Positions 8,343-16,000 of a stretch of 64,000 nucleotides of DNA are shown one piece after another. How positions within the stretch are numbered: the stretch's first letter is position 1; each line of letters opens with the position of its first letter. This stretch comes from Paenibacillus sp. 1011MAR3C5. GTDB taxonomy: Bacteria > Bacillota > Bacilli > Paenibacillales > Paenibacillaceae. The stretch is taken from assembly GCF_003591485.1 (NCBI RefSeq), contig NZ_QZCF01000007.1:124001-188000 (forward strand). Reading direction: 5' to 3'. The notes beneath the pieces are model-generated. The model ran no database searches and had not been told where the DNA came from. It was given only the letters and a program-made list of their open reading frames with translations. Both the position numbers and the translations under genes were made by a program.

Positions 8343-10787
8343 ATGAGGGAAACGAGCAATTCATTATCCAATCAAAACTCTCAACAACCGAAGCAATTTA
8401 GAGGAGGAGAAAAAAAGGTTATGAAGAAAAGTTTATCCCTGTTAGTTGCGATCGCAATGGTATTCTCCATGTTCGCAGCTGTAGCATCCGCAGCAGAGAA
8501 ACAATCTGCTGGTGAGTATCTGCAAGAAATCGGTGTTATCAAAGGTAACCTTGAAGGAAACCTTAACGAAGACAAAGAATGGAAACGTGAAGATCTGACA
8601 GTTCTGCTGTCCCGTCTTCTGGGCGTAGAGAAAGCTGCTTCCGAGCATGCTAACACTCACGGTTTCACAGATGTAACTAACTCGTTCTACGATGGTTTCA
8701 TCTCGTGGGCTAAAGAAGAAGGCCTGATGATCGGTAAAAGCGAAACTACTTTTGGTTACAACGCTCCACTGACTAACCAACATTTCGCAGCTGTCGTTCT
8801 TCGCGCTCTGAAAATCGAAGCTGAATACGACGACGTTCCTAAACTAGCAGTTGAAAAGAAACTGGTTGCTGAAGGCACTGACTTCGCTGCTAACGCTCTT
8901 CGTGGCGCTACTTACGAAGTTATCGTAACAGCTCTGAACACTGAAGTTACTGGCACTGGCAAGAAACTGGGCACGATCCTGGGTCTGAAAGGCTTTGAAG
9001 TTAAAGAGCTGGTTCTTGACTCTGCAATCGCTCCTAGCCGTGCTACTGTAGTTCTTGATTTCAACACTGAAGTTGGCGCTGCTAAAGCTACAAACTTCAC
9101 TGTACATGAAAAAGGCAACCAATACGCAATCAAAGTTATCGATAAAGTAGCAGTTGAAGGCGACAAAGTTACTTTGACTTTGATCGACACTCTTGCAAAC
9201 GATAAAGAGTACGTTGTAGAAGTGAACAGCCTGAAAACTAAATCTGGCGACTACACGCTTGACCTGACTTCCAAAGAGTTCAAGTATGTTGCTCAAGCAG
9301 CAGCAAGCATTGGTTTTGCTCGCACAACAGTTGCTAAAGGATCTGACGTTCCAGTTGTAATTAAAGATGCTAACGGCAACGACATTACAGCTAACTACAG
9401 CATCCCTGGCGACCTGACTATTGAAACTTCCGACACTAATAAAGTTGCAAGTGATCTGGAAGCAGTTGAGGTTGGCTACGCAGTTGTTAACGTTAAACTG
9501 AACAACACTGATTTCGAAACTGGCAACACAATCATCAACGTTAAAGAAACTCTTTCCCAAGTAACTTCTTTTGGTAAAGTAGGCATCGGCAACATTGATG
9601 ACCAAAAGCTTGATATCTTCGCTGGTGACACTGGCGTACTGAGCTTCCAAGTTCTTGACCAAAGCAACAACGTGGTTGACGCAGGTCAATACACAGCTTC
9701 TTTCAGATCGCTTAACCCAACAGTTGTAGTTGTTGACCAAGCTGGCCTGGTAACTCCAGTAAGCGCTGGTACTGCAACAGTAGTTCTGACTGCTGATGGC
9801 GGCGACGACAAGAAAATCTCCAAATCCGTAACAATCACTGTTAAAGCAGCAGCTAAAGCAACTTCTATCAAAGTTGATGCAGCTAACTCGAAACTGGTTA
9901 TCAAATCGGGTATTGCTCAAACTATTAAATTCGAAGTTCTTGACCAATACGGCAACACATTCAAACCAACAGCTCCAGAAGTAACAGAAATCACTTATAC
10001 CATCAACAGAGACAAACTGGCTGACAACGTTGCTAAAGACATTGTACAAACAGTTGGTATCGTTGACGGTAAAGCTGACATTGTTCTGAATCCTTATTCC
10101 GCAGACGACGCTGAAGCACTTTCCGGTTCCCTGAAAGTGAAATACGGCTCCATGGAAAGAACTATCTCTGTTTCCCTTGTGAAAGCTGGAAACTTCGCTG
10201 GTTACGCTGCTGTTGCTGGTGACACTGCTCTTGACCTGAACATTGACACAGCTGACAAAAAGCGTAAAGGTCCTACAAACACTACAATCACTGTTTACGA
10301 AAAAGACGTTAATGGCAACTACATTTCCGTTGTAAACACTGGTGTAGCTCTTGAAGATGCAGACGCTACTGGCGGTGCAGTAACTGTTGCTGGTCAAACA
10401 GTAACAAGCGCTAAAGTTGGATCCGAGAATGTTGTTGTTAAAGTAAACAGCGCTCGTGTTGCAACTATCGGCTTCACAGTAGTTAACACTACTCCAGCAC
10501 TATCCACTGTTGCCCAAAACAACAATGCTGTAACAGTTAAAGCAGGCGACAGCTTGACTACTAAATTGTTCGGTACTGATGCTGACGGCGGCGTGTTCGT
10601 TGGTTACAACCAATACGGTGACAAAGTTCAAATCATCCCTACACTGGATGCTACTAAAGTTCAAGTTATCTCTTCTGACCTGACTGTAGTAGACAACGAT
10701 CTGAGCATCGGCGTTAAAGGTGAAGCTACTCTGACACTGAAAATCGCTGACAAACACTACATCATCGTAGTTAAAGTTGTTGACTAA
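8343..10787 (+). CDS. S-layer protein with N-terminal SLH domains
   Basis: The main exported array protein candidate. The classical signal peptide MKKSLSLLVAIAMVFSMFAA begins at an internal in-frame ATG (8421) with GAGGAGGAG at 8401-8409. An upstream ATG at 8343 has its own AAGGGGGTGA and would add 26 hydrophilic residues, so both starts may be used. After the signal come three SLH-like repeats (roughly residues 29-175 of the short form), then Ig-like Big_2-type blocks such as LNPTVVVVDQAGLVTPVSAG. No catalytic motif is seen. Codon use is strongly skewed (CTG Leu; GTT, GTA and GCT), unlike its neighbours, as expected for a very abundant protein. A perfect 18-bp terminator stem follows. Confidence 0.88.
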   Translation: MRETSNSLSNQNSQQPKQFRGGEKKVMKKSLSLLVAIAMVFSMFAAVASAAEKQSAGEYLQEIGVIKGNLEGNLNEDKEWKREDLTVLLSRLLGVEKAASEHANTHGFTDVTNSFYDGFISWAKEEGLMIGKSETTFGYNAPLTNQHFAAVVLRALKIEAEYDDVPKLAVEKKLVAEGTDFAANALRGATYEVIVTALNTEVTGTGKKLGTILGLKGFEVKELVLDSAIAPSRATVVLDFNTEVGAAKATNFTVHEKGNQYAIKVIDKVAVEGDKVTLTLIDTLANDKEYVVEVNSLKTKSGDYTLDLTSKEFKYVAQAAASIGFARTTVAKGSDVPVVIKDANGNDITANYSIPGDLTIETSDTNKVASDLEAVEVGYAVVNVKLNNTDFETGNTIINVKETLSQVTSFGKVGIGNIDDQKLDIFAGDTGVLSFQVLDQSNNVVDAGQYTASFRSLNPTVVVVDQAGLVTPVSAGTATVVLTADGGDDKKISKSVTITVKAAAKATSIKVDAANSKLVIKSGIAQTIKFEVLDQYGNTFKPTAPEVTEITYTINRDKLADNVAKDIVQTVGIVDGKADIVLNPYSADDAEALSGSLKVKYGSMERTISVSLVKAGNFAGYAAVAGDTALDLNIDTADKKRKGPTNTTITVYEKDVNGNYISVVNTGVALEDADATGGAVTVAGQTVTSAKVGSENVVVKVNSARVATIGFTVVNTTPALSTVAQNNNAVTVKAGDSLTTKLFGTDADGGVFVGYNQYGDKVQIIPTLDATKVQVISSDLTVVDNDLSIGVKGEATLTLKIADKHYIIVVKVVD
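8401..8423 (+). promoter_or_regulatory. Second ribosome binding site and start inside the S-layer frame
   Basis: GAGGAGGAG (8401-8409) precedes ATG 8421 by 11 bases, in frame with the upstream ATG 8343. The typical Lys-Lys signal peptide starts here, so this is probably the dominant start. Confidence 0.7.
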
Positions 10788-10803
10788 GACTTAACAACTA
10801 CAC

Positions 10804-10841
10804 GAAAGAACCCCTTGGCATATGCCAAGGGGTTCTTTCTA
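10804..10841 (+). terminator. Strong terminator after the S-layer gene
   Basis: A 36-base perfect palindrome (18-bp arms, 10804-10821 and 10822-10839) lies 16 bases after the stop, with A-rich and T-rich flanks. Confidence 0.92.
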
Positions 10842-10927
10842 TTATTTTCAATAAATTACTCTTAAAGAACGCAACAAAATAATTGGCTAATGCGTCTAAT
10901 CTAATACCAAGATTAGGAGGGGTCTCA

Positions 10928-13408
10928 TTGAGTCATTATTTTCAGAAGCGCAGTCGAGTTATACAGCTATGTTTAGTGCTTAGTCTGCTGATTGGATATA
11001 CGATTGCACCGAATAATCGCATTGAAGCAGCAGCTACTGCGGCATCGAAGAAACCAACAGCAACTATCGCCTCTAACGTCCAAGCTATACTCTATGACGC
11101 ACAGCTCGTTACGCAAGAACAAGGGAAACTAGCAGCTTTTACGGTTGCCATTCAAAATGATTCATCTAGCAGTTTGCAGTTGCTTGATTATTGGGCAAAA
11201 ATTAAATCCAAGTCTGGAAAAACATATCCGACCAAATTAAAGGAAGCGGATAAAACTAAGGTAACTGCACCATCGAAGGGAACTACTTATCTTACATATT
11301 ATGCCTCGGTGGATAACCAAACCAAGCTTGCTGATTTAAGCATTGATTTAATCAAATGGGATTTCTCCAGCTCCAATTATGAGAGCAAATTAGGCACTCT
11401 TAACGCTTCGGGAACGGGAGCTACCGCTTCATATGGCGTGAGGGAAATGTTATTTGGCAATAACAAGCTTAAGGGACAAGTGAAGCAATATACGCTTTAC
11501 AAGGACAGCCAATACGGCTATTTGACAGTAGATTATTCGATTGAGAATTTATCATTAAGTTCCGTGGACCTGACTCCTGTGAACTACTTTGCGCAAATCG
11601 ATGGTGGAAGCGTATTTGCATTCGACAAAAACACGTCTAATATTACGCTTAAAGCTCGTGAAACCAAGATGATTACACTCTCTGTAGCTATTCCTTTGAA
11701 AAATCTTTCAAGCAAATTCTCCTTAGTATTGTCTACAACGGAGGAGCAGAGCAAAACAAACTTGCCAATTGGAGTTTTCGATCTTCCAGCACTAAAGCCA
11801 ACGGTCGCTGTTAAACCAAACGTAACAAAGGCTTTGTATCTGGGCGGTAACACCCTTAATATTACAGCAGGAGATAGCTTTGTTAGCTTGGCAGCTAATC
11901 ACGAACAGCTGTCGACTCAATTCGTACTGGAAAATACAGGCTCCACGAAACTGCCTTTGCCTGCATTAGAGTTTTATCTGAAAACAAAAGAAGGTTATCT
12001 GTACCCGTTAACTAGAGATTCTGATGCTGAAGTTGTTCTTCTTCCGAAGATTAAACAATCCATTCAGCTTTCTGGACAAATTCCGAGCAGCAGCATTCTG
12101 AAAACCAGTGAGATTGTTGTGTTCTATAAGAATGGCGGAGAGGATAGCAAGAGCAGCTTCCTAAGCAATTTTGCGGTAGCTGTGAAAACAGCAACAGGCG
12201 AGCAAAGCAGCGCAGTTGCACAATACAATGGCTATGAAGTAAGACAAGAATCGATTCAACGTACGCCAAACGATCTGACAGATCTGGTCGTAGCAGAATT
12301 TACGTTGAAGAATACAACAGCGCAAGCGAAATCGAAGCTTCTGCTTGGCGGACATTTTATTGTAGACGGTGTTAAGATTGATCCGAGCAAATCTACAATT
12401 GTTGTATTGGATGATGTAACTACTGTAGGTCCTAATCAAAGCTATAAAGTAGTAGCCTACACAGAAGTTCCTTATACGCAAGTTATAAGCAAAATAGAAT
12501 TTGTAATGCTTGAGACGGACGCGGAAAAGAAAAATGAAAAACAAATCCATATCTTCTCAGTTGAGTCTCCTACTCAAGCTAAGGAGCTAGGCAGCAATGA
12601 AGCATATAACATTACAAGTCTAGGCAAACGTGCTGAAGTACGATTTGTGAAATCGGCCTTGTACAGTGGAACTAGCAGTGATTTCTTCTATGCAGAAGTG
12701 GAATATACGAATAAGGAACGCAGAGCCATTAATCCGGCACAATTAGCTGGTTACATTCAGAACCAGAATGATTCTATTATTGATCTAACTTTCAGTGAAT
12801 ATAAAGAAAAAGTCATGCCAAATGGGAAGGTAGTTATTTCTGCATGGACGAAAGTGCCAAGAAATTTTGAGAAAGAGACAATCTCATTTTACTTTGGTGA
12901 ATCCTTCAAGCTGGCAAATGATGCGGGTTCTGCTGTAGTGAAGCCTGTATTTACGGATTATGCGATTAAAGAAATTGCGGTACAAAAAAATCTGAAGAAA
13001 ATCGGATTTATGAATAATGCTTTAGATATTCGTTATGTTGTAGCTACGATGCATGCATCTGATGGCTATGCGATAGATAGCGTAAAAGTTTCTTTTGAGT
13101 ATGATCTCGTTGAATCAGAAGATGCAGACCGAGCATTTGCCGAGGAGCATAAGTTGATATTTGAATTTGTGGATAACGATTATAATGATATTGCATTTAC
13201 GAAAGAATTGACACTTGGCAAAGATAATAATAAAGACGAACTAGTAGTGGGTAAGAAGCTGCAAAAAGAGTTCGTATTCCAGAACCAACTGGTTACTCAC
13301 AAGAATGAGTACGCAAAAGGTTTCACCATCAACATCTATGACTCGTTCCAAGGCTTCAAAACATTGATTGCATCGCAAAACATGCAATGGGGTACAGTAA
13401 ACGATTAA
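10928..13408 (+). CDS. Secreted protein of unknown function, 826 aa
   Basis: Not recognised. The N-terminus has a positively charged start (SHYFQKRSR) and a hydrophobic core (VIQLCLVLSLLIGYTIA), so it is exported. The rest is beta-rich and Ser/Thr/Lys-rich, with loosely repeated blocks of about 150 residues that open with phrases such as VQAILYDAQ, GNTLNITAGD and YEVRQESIQ. There is no SLH, LPXTG or catalytic motif. The start is TTG at 10928, seven bases after AGGAGG; upstream in-frame codons lack a ribosome site. It sits between the S-layer gene and a smaller exported protein, which suggests a cell-surface role. Its codon use is ordinary, unlike the S-layer gene. Confidence 0.8.
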   Translation: MSHYFQKRSRVIQLCLVLSLLIGYTIAPNNRIEAAATAASKKPTATIASNVQAILYDAQLVTQEQGKLAAFTVAIQNDSSSSLQLLDYWAKIKSKSGKTYPTKLKEADKTKVTAPSKGTTYLTYYASVDNQTKLADLSIDLIKWDFSSSNYESKLGTLNASGTGATASYGVREMLFGNNKLKGQVKQYTLYKDSQYGYLTVDYSIENLSLSSVDLTPVNYFAQIDGGSVFAFDKNTSNITLKARETKMITLSVAIPLKNLSSKFSLVLSTTEEQSKTNLPIGVFDLPALKPTVAVKPNVTKALYLGGNTLNITAGDSFVSLAANHEQLSTQFVLENTGSTKLPLPALEFYLKTKEGYLYPLTRDSDAEVVLLPKIKQSIQLSGQIPSSSILKTSEIVVFYKNGGEDSKSSFLSNFAVAVKTATGEQSSAVAQYNGYEVRQESIQRTPNDLTDLVVAEFTLKNTTAQAKSKLLLGGHFIVDGVKIDPSKSTIVVLDDVTTVGPNQSYKVVAYTEVPYTQVISKIEFVMLETDAEKKNEKQIHIFSVESPTQAKELGSNEAYNITSLGKRAEVRFVKSALYSGTSSDFFYAEVEYTNKERRAINPAQLAGYIQNQNDSIIDLTFSEYKEKVMPNGKVVISAWTKVPRNFEKETISFYFGESFKLANDAGSAVVKPVFTDYAIKEIAVQKNLKKIGFMNNALDIRYVVATMHASDGYAIDSVKVSFEYDLVESEDADRAFAEEHKLIFEFVDNDYNDIAFTKELTLGKDNNKDELVVGKKLQKEFVFQNQLVTHKNEYAKGFTINIYDSFQGFKTLIASQNMQWGTVND

Positions 13409-13428
13409 CTACCCAATCCCCCTGAAAT

Positions 13429-13458
13429 CTAGTATCCTATTATCTAGAGGATACTAGA
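13429..13458 (+). repeat. Inverted repeat before the small secreted protein gene
   Basis: CTAGTATCCT (13429-13438) and AGGATACTAG (13448-13457) form a hairpin between the two genes. No T run follows, so it is either a weak terminator or an mRNA 3'-end or leader structure. Confidence 0.5.
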
Positions 13459-13477
13459 CGGAGAGGAGACTTCTAGA

Positions 13478-13978
13478 GTGAAACAGAAGATGTTGAAAGT
13501 AATGGGCGCTGCTGTGTTAGTGACAGCGGGTGTCTGGGCCGGAATGGTATTGGCCAAACCTCTCGAAGCGAACTCAGCCGTTACGCCGGGCACGATTGAA
13601 GATCCTGTGGTAACCAAGAGTTACGTAGACGAACAGATCGCCAAGCTGAACGGTGGCGGAAACACAGGCAACAATGGCGGTAACTCTGGGGAAACCGGCG
13701 GAAGCGTCAAACTGGAGGTCGTAGAAGTGCCTGTAGGCAAAACATTGATGGCTTCGGCCGGTGCTGAAGTGGTCGTCCGCGTAGGTAAAGCTGTAGCTTA
13801 TAGCTCCGATACGAATGGGATCTCAGATCTGACAGGTGGCGTAGATATTAAGAGCGGCAAAGACGTGCCGACGAACCACTTGATATGGTTCCCGCGCGAG
13901 GGCCGCGGTATTAAAGGCCATCCCAATGAGACAAATGTTTTGACCGTTCTGGTAAAGGGCAATTATACAATCAAATAA
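13478..13978 (+). CDS. Small exported protein of unknown function, 166 aa
   Basis: The N-terminal hydrophobic segment (MLKVMGAAVLVTAGVWAGMV) ends in a likely cleavage region near residue 30. Then come VVTKSYVDEQIAKL (44-57), a Gly/Asn-rich linker, and a compact C-terminal domain of about 95 residues (VEVPVGKTLMASAGAEVVVR onward). The domain is not assigned to a named family. The start is GTG with GAGAGGAG nine bases upstream. It follows the 826-aa secreted protein by 69 bases and ends in its own terminator. A wall-associated role is a guess from context. Confidence 0.75.
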   Translation: MKQKMLKVMGAAVLVTAGVWAGMVLAKPLEANSAVTPGTIEDPVVTKSYVDEQIAKLNGGGNTGNNGGNSGETGGSVKLEVVEVPVGKTLMASAGAEVVVRVGKAVAYSSDTNGISDLTGGVDIKSGKDVPTNHLIWFPREGRGIKGHPNETNVLTVLVKGNYTIK

Positions 13979-13995
13979 TGAGGTTAAGTTCCGCA

Positions 13996-14032
13996 AGCTA
14001 TCCCAAACGAAACGTTTGGGATAGCTTTTTTT
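13996..14032 (+). terminator. Terminator after the 166-aa exported protein
   Basis: A 14-bp perfect stem (AGCTATCCCAAACG and its complement) with a three-base loop is followed by seven T residues. Confidence 0.93.
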
Positions 14033-14163
14033 ATAACAACTACCCCTATATTTCTCCCTTACATGCTATAAATTTCACCAAGTTCCATTAAGTTATACGC
14101 TTGAGGCGGTGAACAAGAATGCACAATAGAGGTGTAATCAATTCCTCACGGAGGTGCATGATA

Positions 14164-14442
14164 ATGAGTCGTTCCAATAAAGTGGTTGTTCCAAACTGTA
14201 AAGCCGCACTTAACCAAATGAAATACGAAATTGCTGCTGAATTCGGTCTGATGACAGGCGGATACTCGTCGAATGGTGCGGATACTGAGTTTGCAGGCGA
14301 ACTAGGCGCCGTATCCGGCCAAAGCGGCAGCGTACACTGGTCAAGACTTTCGACTCGTCAAGCCGGTTCAGTAGGCGGAGAGATCACCCGCCGTCTTGTC
14401 GCACAGGCTGAACAAGTGATGGGCGGCGGCTTCCAGTTATAA
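14164..14442 (+). CDS. Alpha/beta-type small acid-soluble spore protein
   Basis: SASPs coat and protect spore DNA and are degraded at germination by the GPR protease. Family features are LNQMKYEIAAEFGL (with the GPR-type EIA-EFG site) and the C-terminal GSVGGEITRRLVAQAEQ. At 92 aa it is longer than the usual 60-70 because of a central Gly/Ser-rich insertion (GGYSSNGADTEFAGELGAVS). The ATG at 14164 is seven bases from GGAGGTG (14150-14156); the ATG at 14158 is too close, and a longer frame from 14119 is unlikely. A CATGCTA box at 14062 resembles a sigma-G -10, but I could not find its -35. This gene marks the organism as a spore former. Confidence 0.88.
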   Translation: MSRSNKVVVPNCKAALNQMKYEIAAEFGLMTGGYSSNGADTEFAGELGAVSGQSGSVHWSRLSTRQAGSVGGEITRRLVAQAEQVMGGGFQL

Positions 14443-14461
14443 TTGGCAAATGAGGCGTCCA

Positions 14462-14490
14462 TTGACACCAAGCGACATTTTCGGTATCAT
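14462..14490 (+). promoter_or_regulatory. Sigma-A promoter of metK
   Basis: A perfect TTGACA (14462-14467), a 17-base spacer and TATCAT (14485-14490). Transcription would start near 14497 and run into a terminator-like hairpin before the metK start. Confidence 0.72.
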
Positions 14491-14507
14491 AAATTTTTAG
14501 AAGAAGA

Positions 14508-14550
14508 GTTGTCTAACAACCTTTTCCTTCGTGGAAAAGGTTCATTTTTT
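14508..14550 (+). terminator. Leader hairpins and terminator before metK
   Basis: A small hairpin (GTTGT-CTA-ACAAC, 14508-14520) shares three bases with a 10-bp stem (AACCTTTTCC with GGAAAAGGTT, 14518-14542) that is followed by CATTTTTT. It lies downstream of the metK promoter and 53 bases before the start codon, so it may act as an attenuator. It could instead simply end the spore-protein transcript. Confidence 0.7.
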
Positions 14551-14602
14551 GTGTAGAACAATGGCACTTATTCAATACTAAGGTTGTAGGAGGTTGATAT
14601 GG

Positions 14603-15805
14603 ATGTCGGTTAAAGGACGCCACTTATTCACATCGGAATCAGTTACGGAAGGGCACCCGGATAAGATTTGTGACCAAATCTCGGACGCCGTTCTTGATGC
14701 ATTCCTGGAAGCAGACCCTAATGCGCGCGTTGCGTGCGAAGTTTCGGTAGCGACTGGCCTCGTGCTCGTTATTGGCGAAATTAGCAGCCGTGCGGATTAT
14801 ATTGATATTTCGGCGATCGCTCGCCGTACGATTAAGGAAATTGGCTATACACGCGCGAAGTATGGCTTCGACTCCAGCACTTGTGCCGTTCTGACTTCGT
14901 TGAACGAGCAGTCGGCTGACATTGCTCAAGGCGTTAACGCTGCGCTTGAGACTCGCGATGGCAAGGACATGAAGCAAGAGAATGAAGATATCGGTGCAGG
15001 CGACCAAGGCCTGATGTTCGGTTTCGCTACAAACGAGACGCCTGAGCTGATGCCATTGCCAATCGCTTTGTCGCACCGTATTGCACGCCGCTTGTCCGAA
15101 GTACGTAAGAACGAGACGCTTGCTTACCTCCGTCCAGACGGTAAGACGCAAGTGACCATCGAATACGTTGATGGCAAGCCAGTTCGTGTAGATACCATCG
15201 TTGTGTCGACTCAACATGCGGAAGAAGTGACGCTTGAGCAAATCCAAAGCGATATTATGGAGCATGTCATTAAGCCCGTTGTTCCGGTTGAGTGGCTCGA
15301 TGAGCAAACTAAATACTTCATCAACCCTACTGGCCGTTTCGTTATCGGCGGTCCTCAAGGCGATGCCGGTCTTACAGGCCGTAAAATCATCGTTGATACT
15401 TACGGTGGCTACGCTCGTCATGGCGGCGGCGCATTCTCCGGCAAGGATCCTACAAAAGTCGACCGTTCCGCTGCCTACGCAGCTCGCTACGTGGCGAAAA
15501 ACATCGTTGCAGCAGGTCTGGCTGACAAATGCGAAATCCAGCTTGCTTACGCTATTGGCGTAGCACAGCCGGTTTCCATTAATGTAGATACGTATGGTAC
15601 AGGCAAAGTGTCTGAAGAGAAGCTGGTTGAGCTGATCACCAGCAACTTTGACCTTCGTCCTGCCGGCATCATCAAGATGCTGGACCTTCGTCGTCCAATC
15701 TACGCTCAAACAGCAGCTTACGGCCACTTTGGACGTACAGACGTGGATCTTCCTTGGGAGCGCGTAGATAAGGCTGAGTTGCTGAAAGCTGGAGCTGGCC
15801 AATAA
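14603..15805 (+). CDS. metK: S-adenosylmethionine synthetase
   Basis: MetK makes S-adenosylmethionine from ATP and methionine in the cytoplasm. The hallmarks are visible: [20 protein letters not shown] at the N-terminus, [12 protein letters not shown] near 115, and [19 protein letters not shown] near 270. At 400 aa it is full length. The ATG at 14603 lies nine bases after TAGGAGG; a TTG at 14594 abuts the ribosome site and is rejected. It is a single-gene unit with a good promoter and a strong terminator. The leader, about 105 bases, looks too short for a SAM-I riboswitch, the usual control of this gene in Bacillus. Confidence 0.97.
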   Translation: MSVKGRHLFTSESVTEGHPDKICDQISDAVLDAFLEADPNARVACEVSVATGLVLVIGEISSRADYIDISAIARRTIKEIGYTRAKYGFDSSTCAVLTSLNEQSADIAQGVNAALETRDGKDMKQENEDIGAGDQGLMFGFATNETPELMPLPIALSHRIARRLSEVRKNETLAYLRPDGKTQVTIEYVDGKPVRVDTIVVSTQHAEEVTLEQIQSDIMEHVIKPVVPVEWLDEQTKYFINPTGRFVIGGPQGDAGLTGRKIIVDTYGGYARHGGGAFSGKDPTKVDRSAAYAARYVAKNIVAAGLADKCEIQLAYAIGVAQPVSINVDTYGTGKVSEEKLVELITSNFDLRPAGIIKMLDLRRPIYAQTAAYGHFGRTDVDLPWERVDKAELLKAGAGQ

Positions 15806-15841
15806 ACGTTTGGAAAATAATAGCGCTTATGCGCGCAACCT

Positions 15842-15896
15842 AAAAGCCGTTTTACCCGTCATCTTGTACTGATGGGTGAAACGGCTTTTGTTTTTG
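15842..15896 (+). terminator. Terminator after metK
   Basis: Long arms (AAAAGCCGTTTTACCC and GGGTGAAACGGCTTTT, extended inward by CATC/GATG) enclose a short loop and are followed by a T-rich tract. Confidence 0.9.
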
Positions 15897-15953
15897 TTAT
15901 GACTATAGGGCTATCGACACAAAAAAGTGTGCGAACCTAACATTTTCATGCGT

Positions 15954-15976
15954 TCGTACCGAAAAATAAGGTACGA
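15954..15976 (+). repeat. Inverted repeat in the leader of the Ig-like/SLH gene
   Basis: TCGTACC (15954-15960) and GGTACGA (15970-15976) flank nine A-rich bases just upstream of the ribosome site at 15987. It could be an operator or an mRNA hairpin. Confidence 0.35.
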
Positions 15977-16000
15977 GTGTATATTTGAGGAGTGAACATT

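Noticed and set aside
8844-10397. 517-codon open frame antisense to the S-layer gene
   Set aside because: It arises from the strong codon bias of the sense gene; low-complexity Ser/Phe/Val/Cys-rich translation, no ribosome site, no family.
14490-14602. SAM-I riboswitch before metK
   Set aside because: The leader is too short and the expected multi-helix junction could not be traced; only a terminator and a small hairpin are visible.
14639-15802. 387-codon open frame antisense to metK
   Set aside because: metK is unmistakable on the plus strand; the antisense translation resembles nothing and has no start signal.
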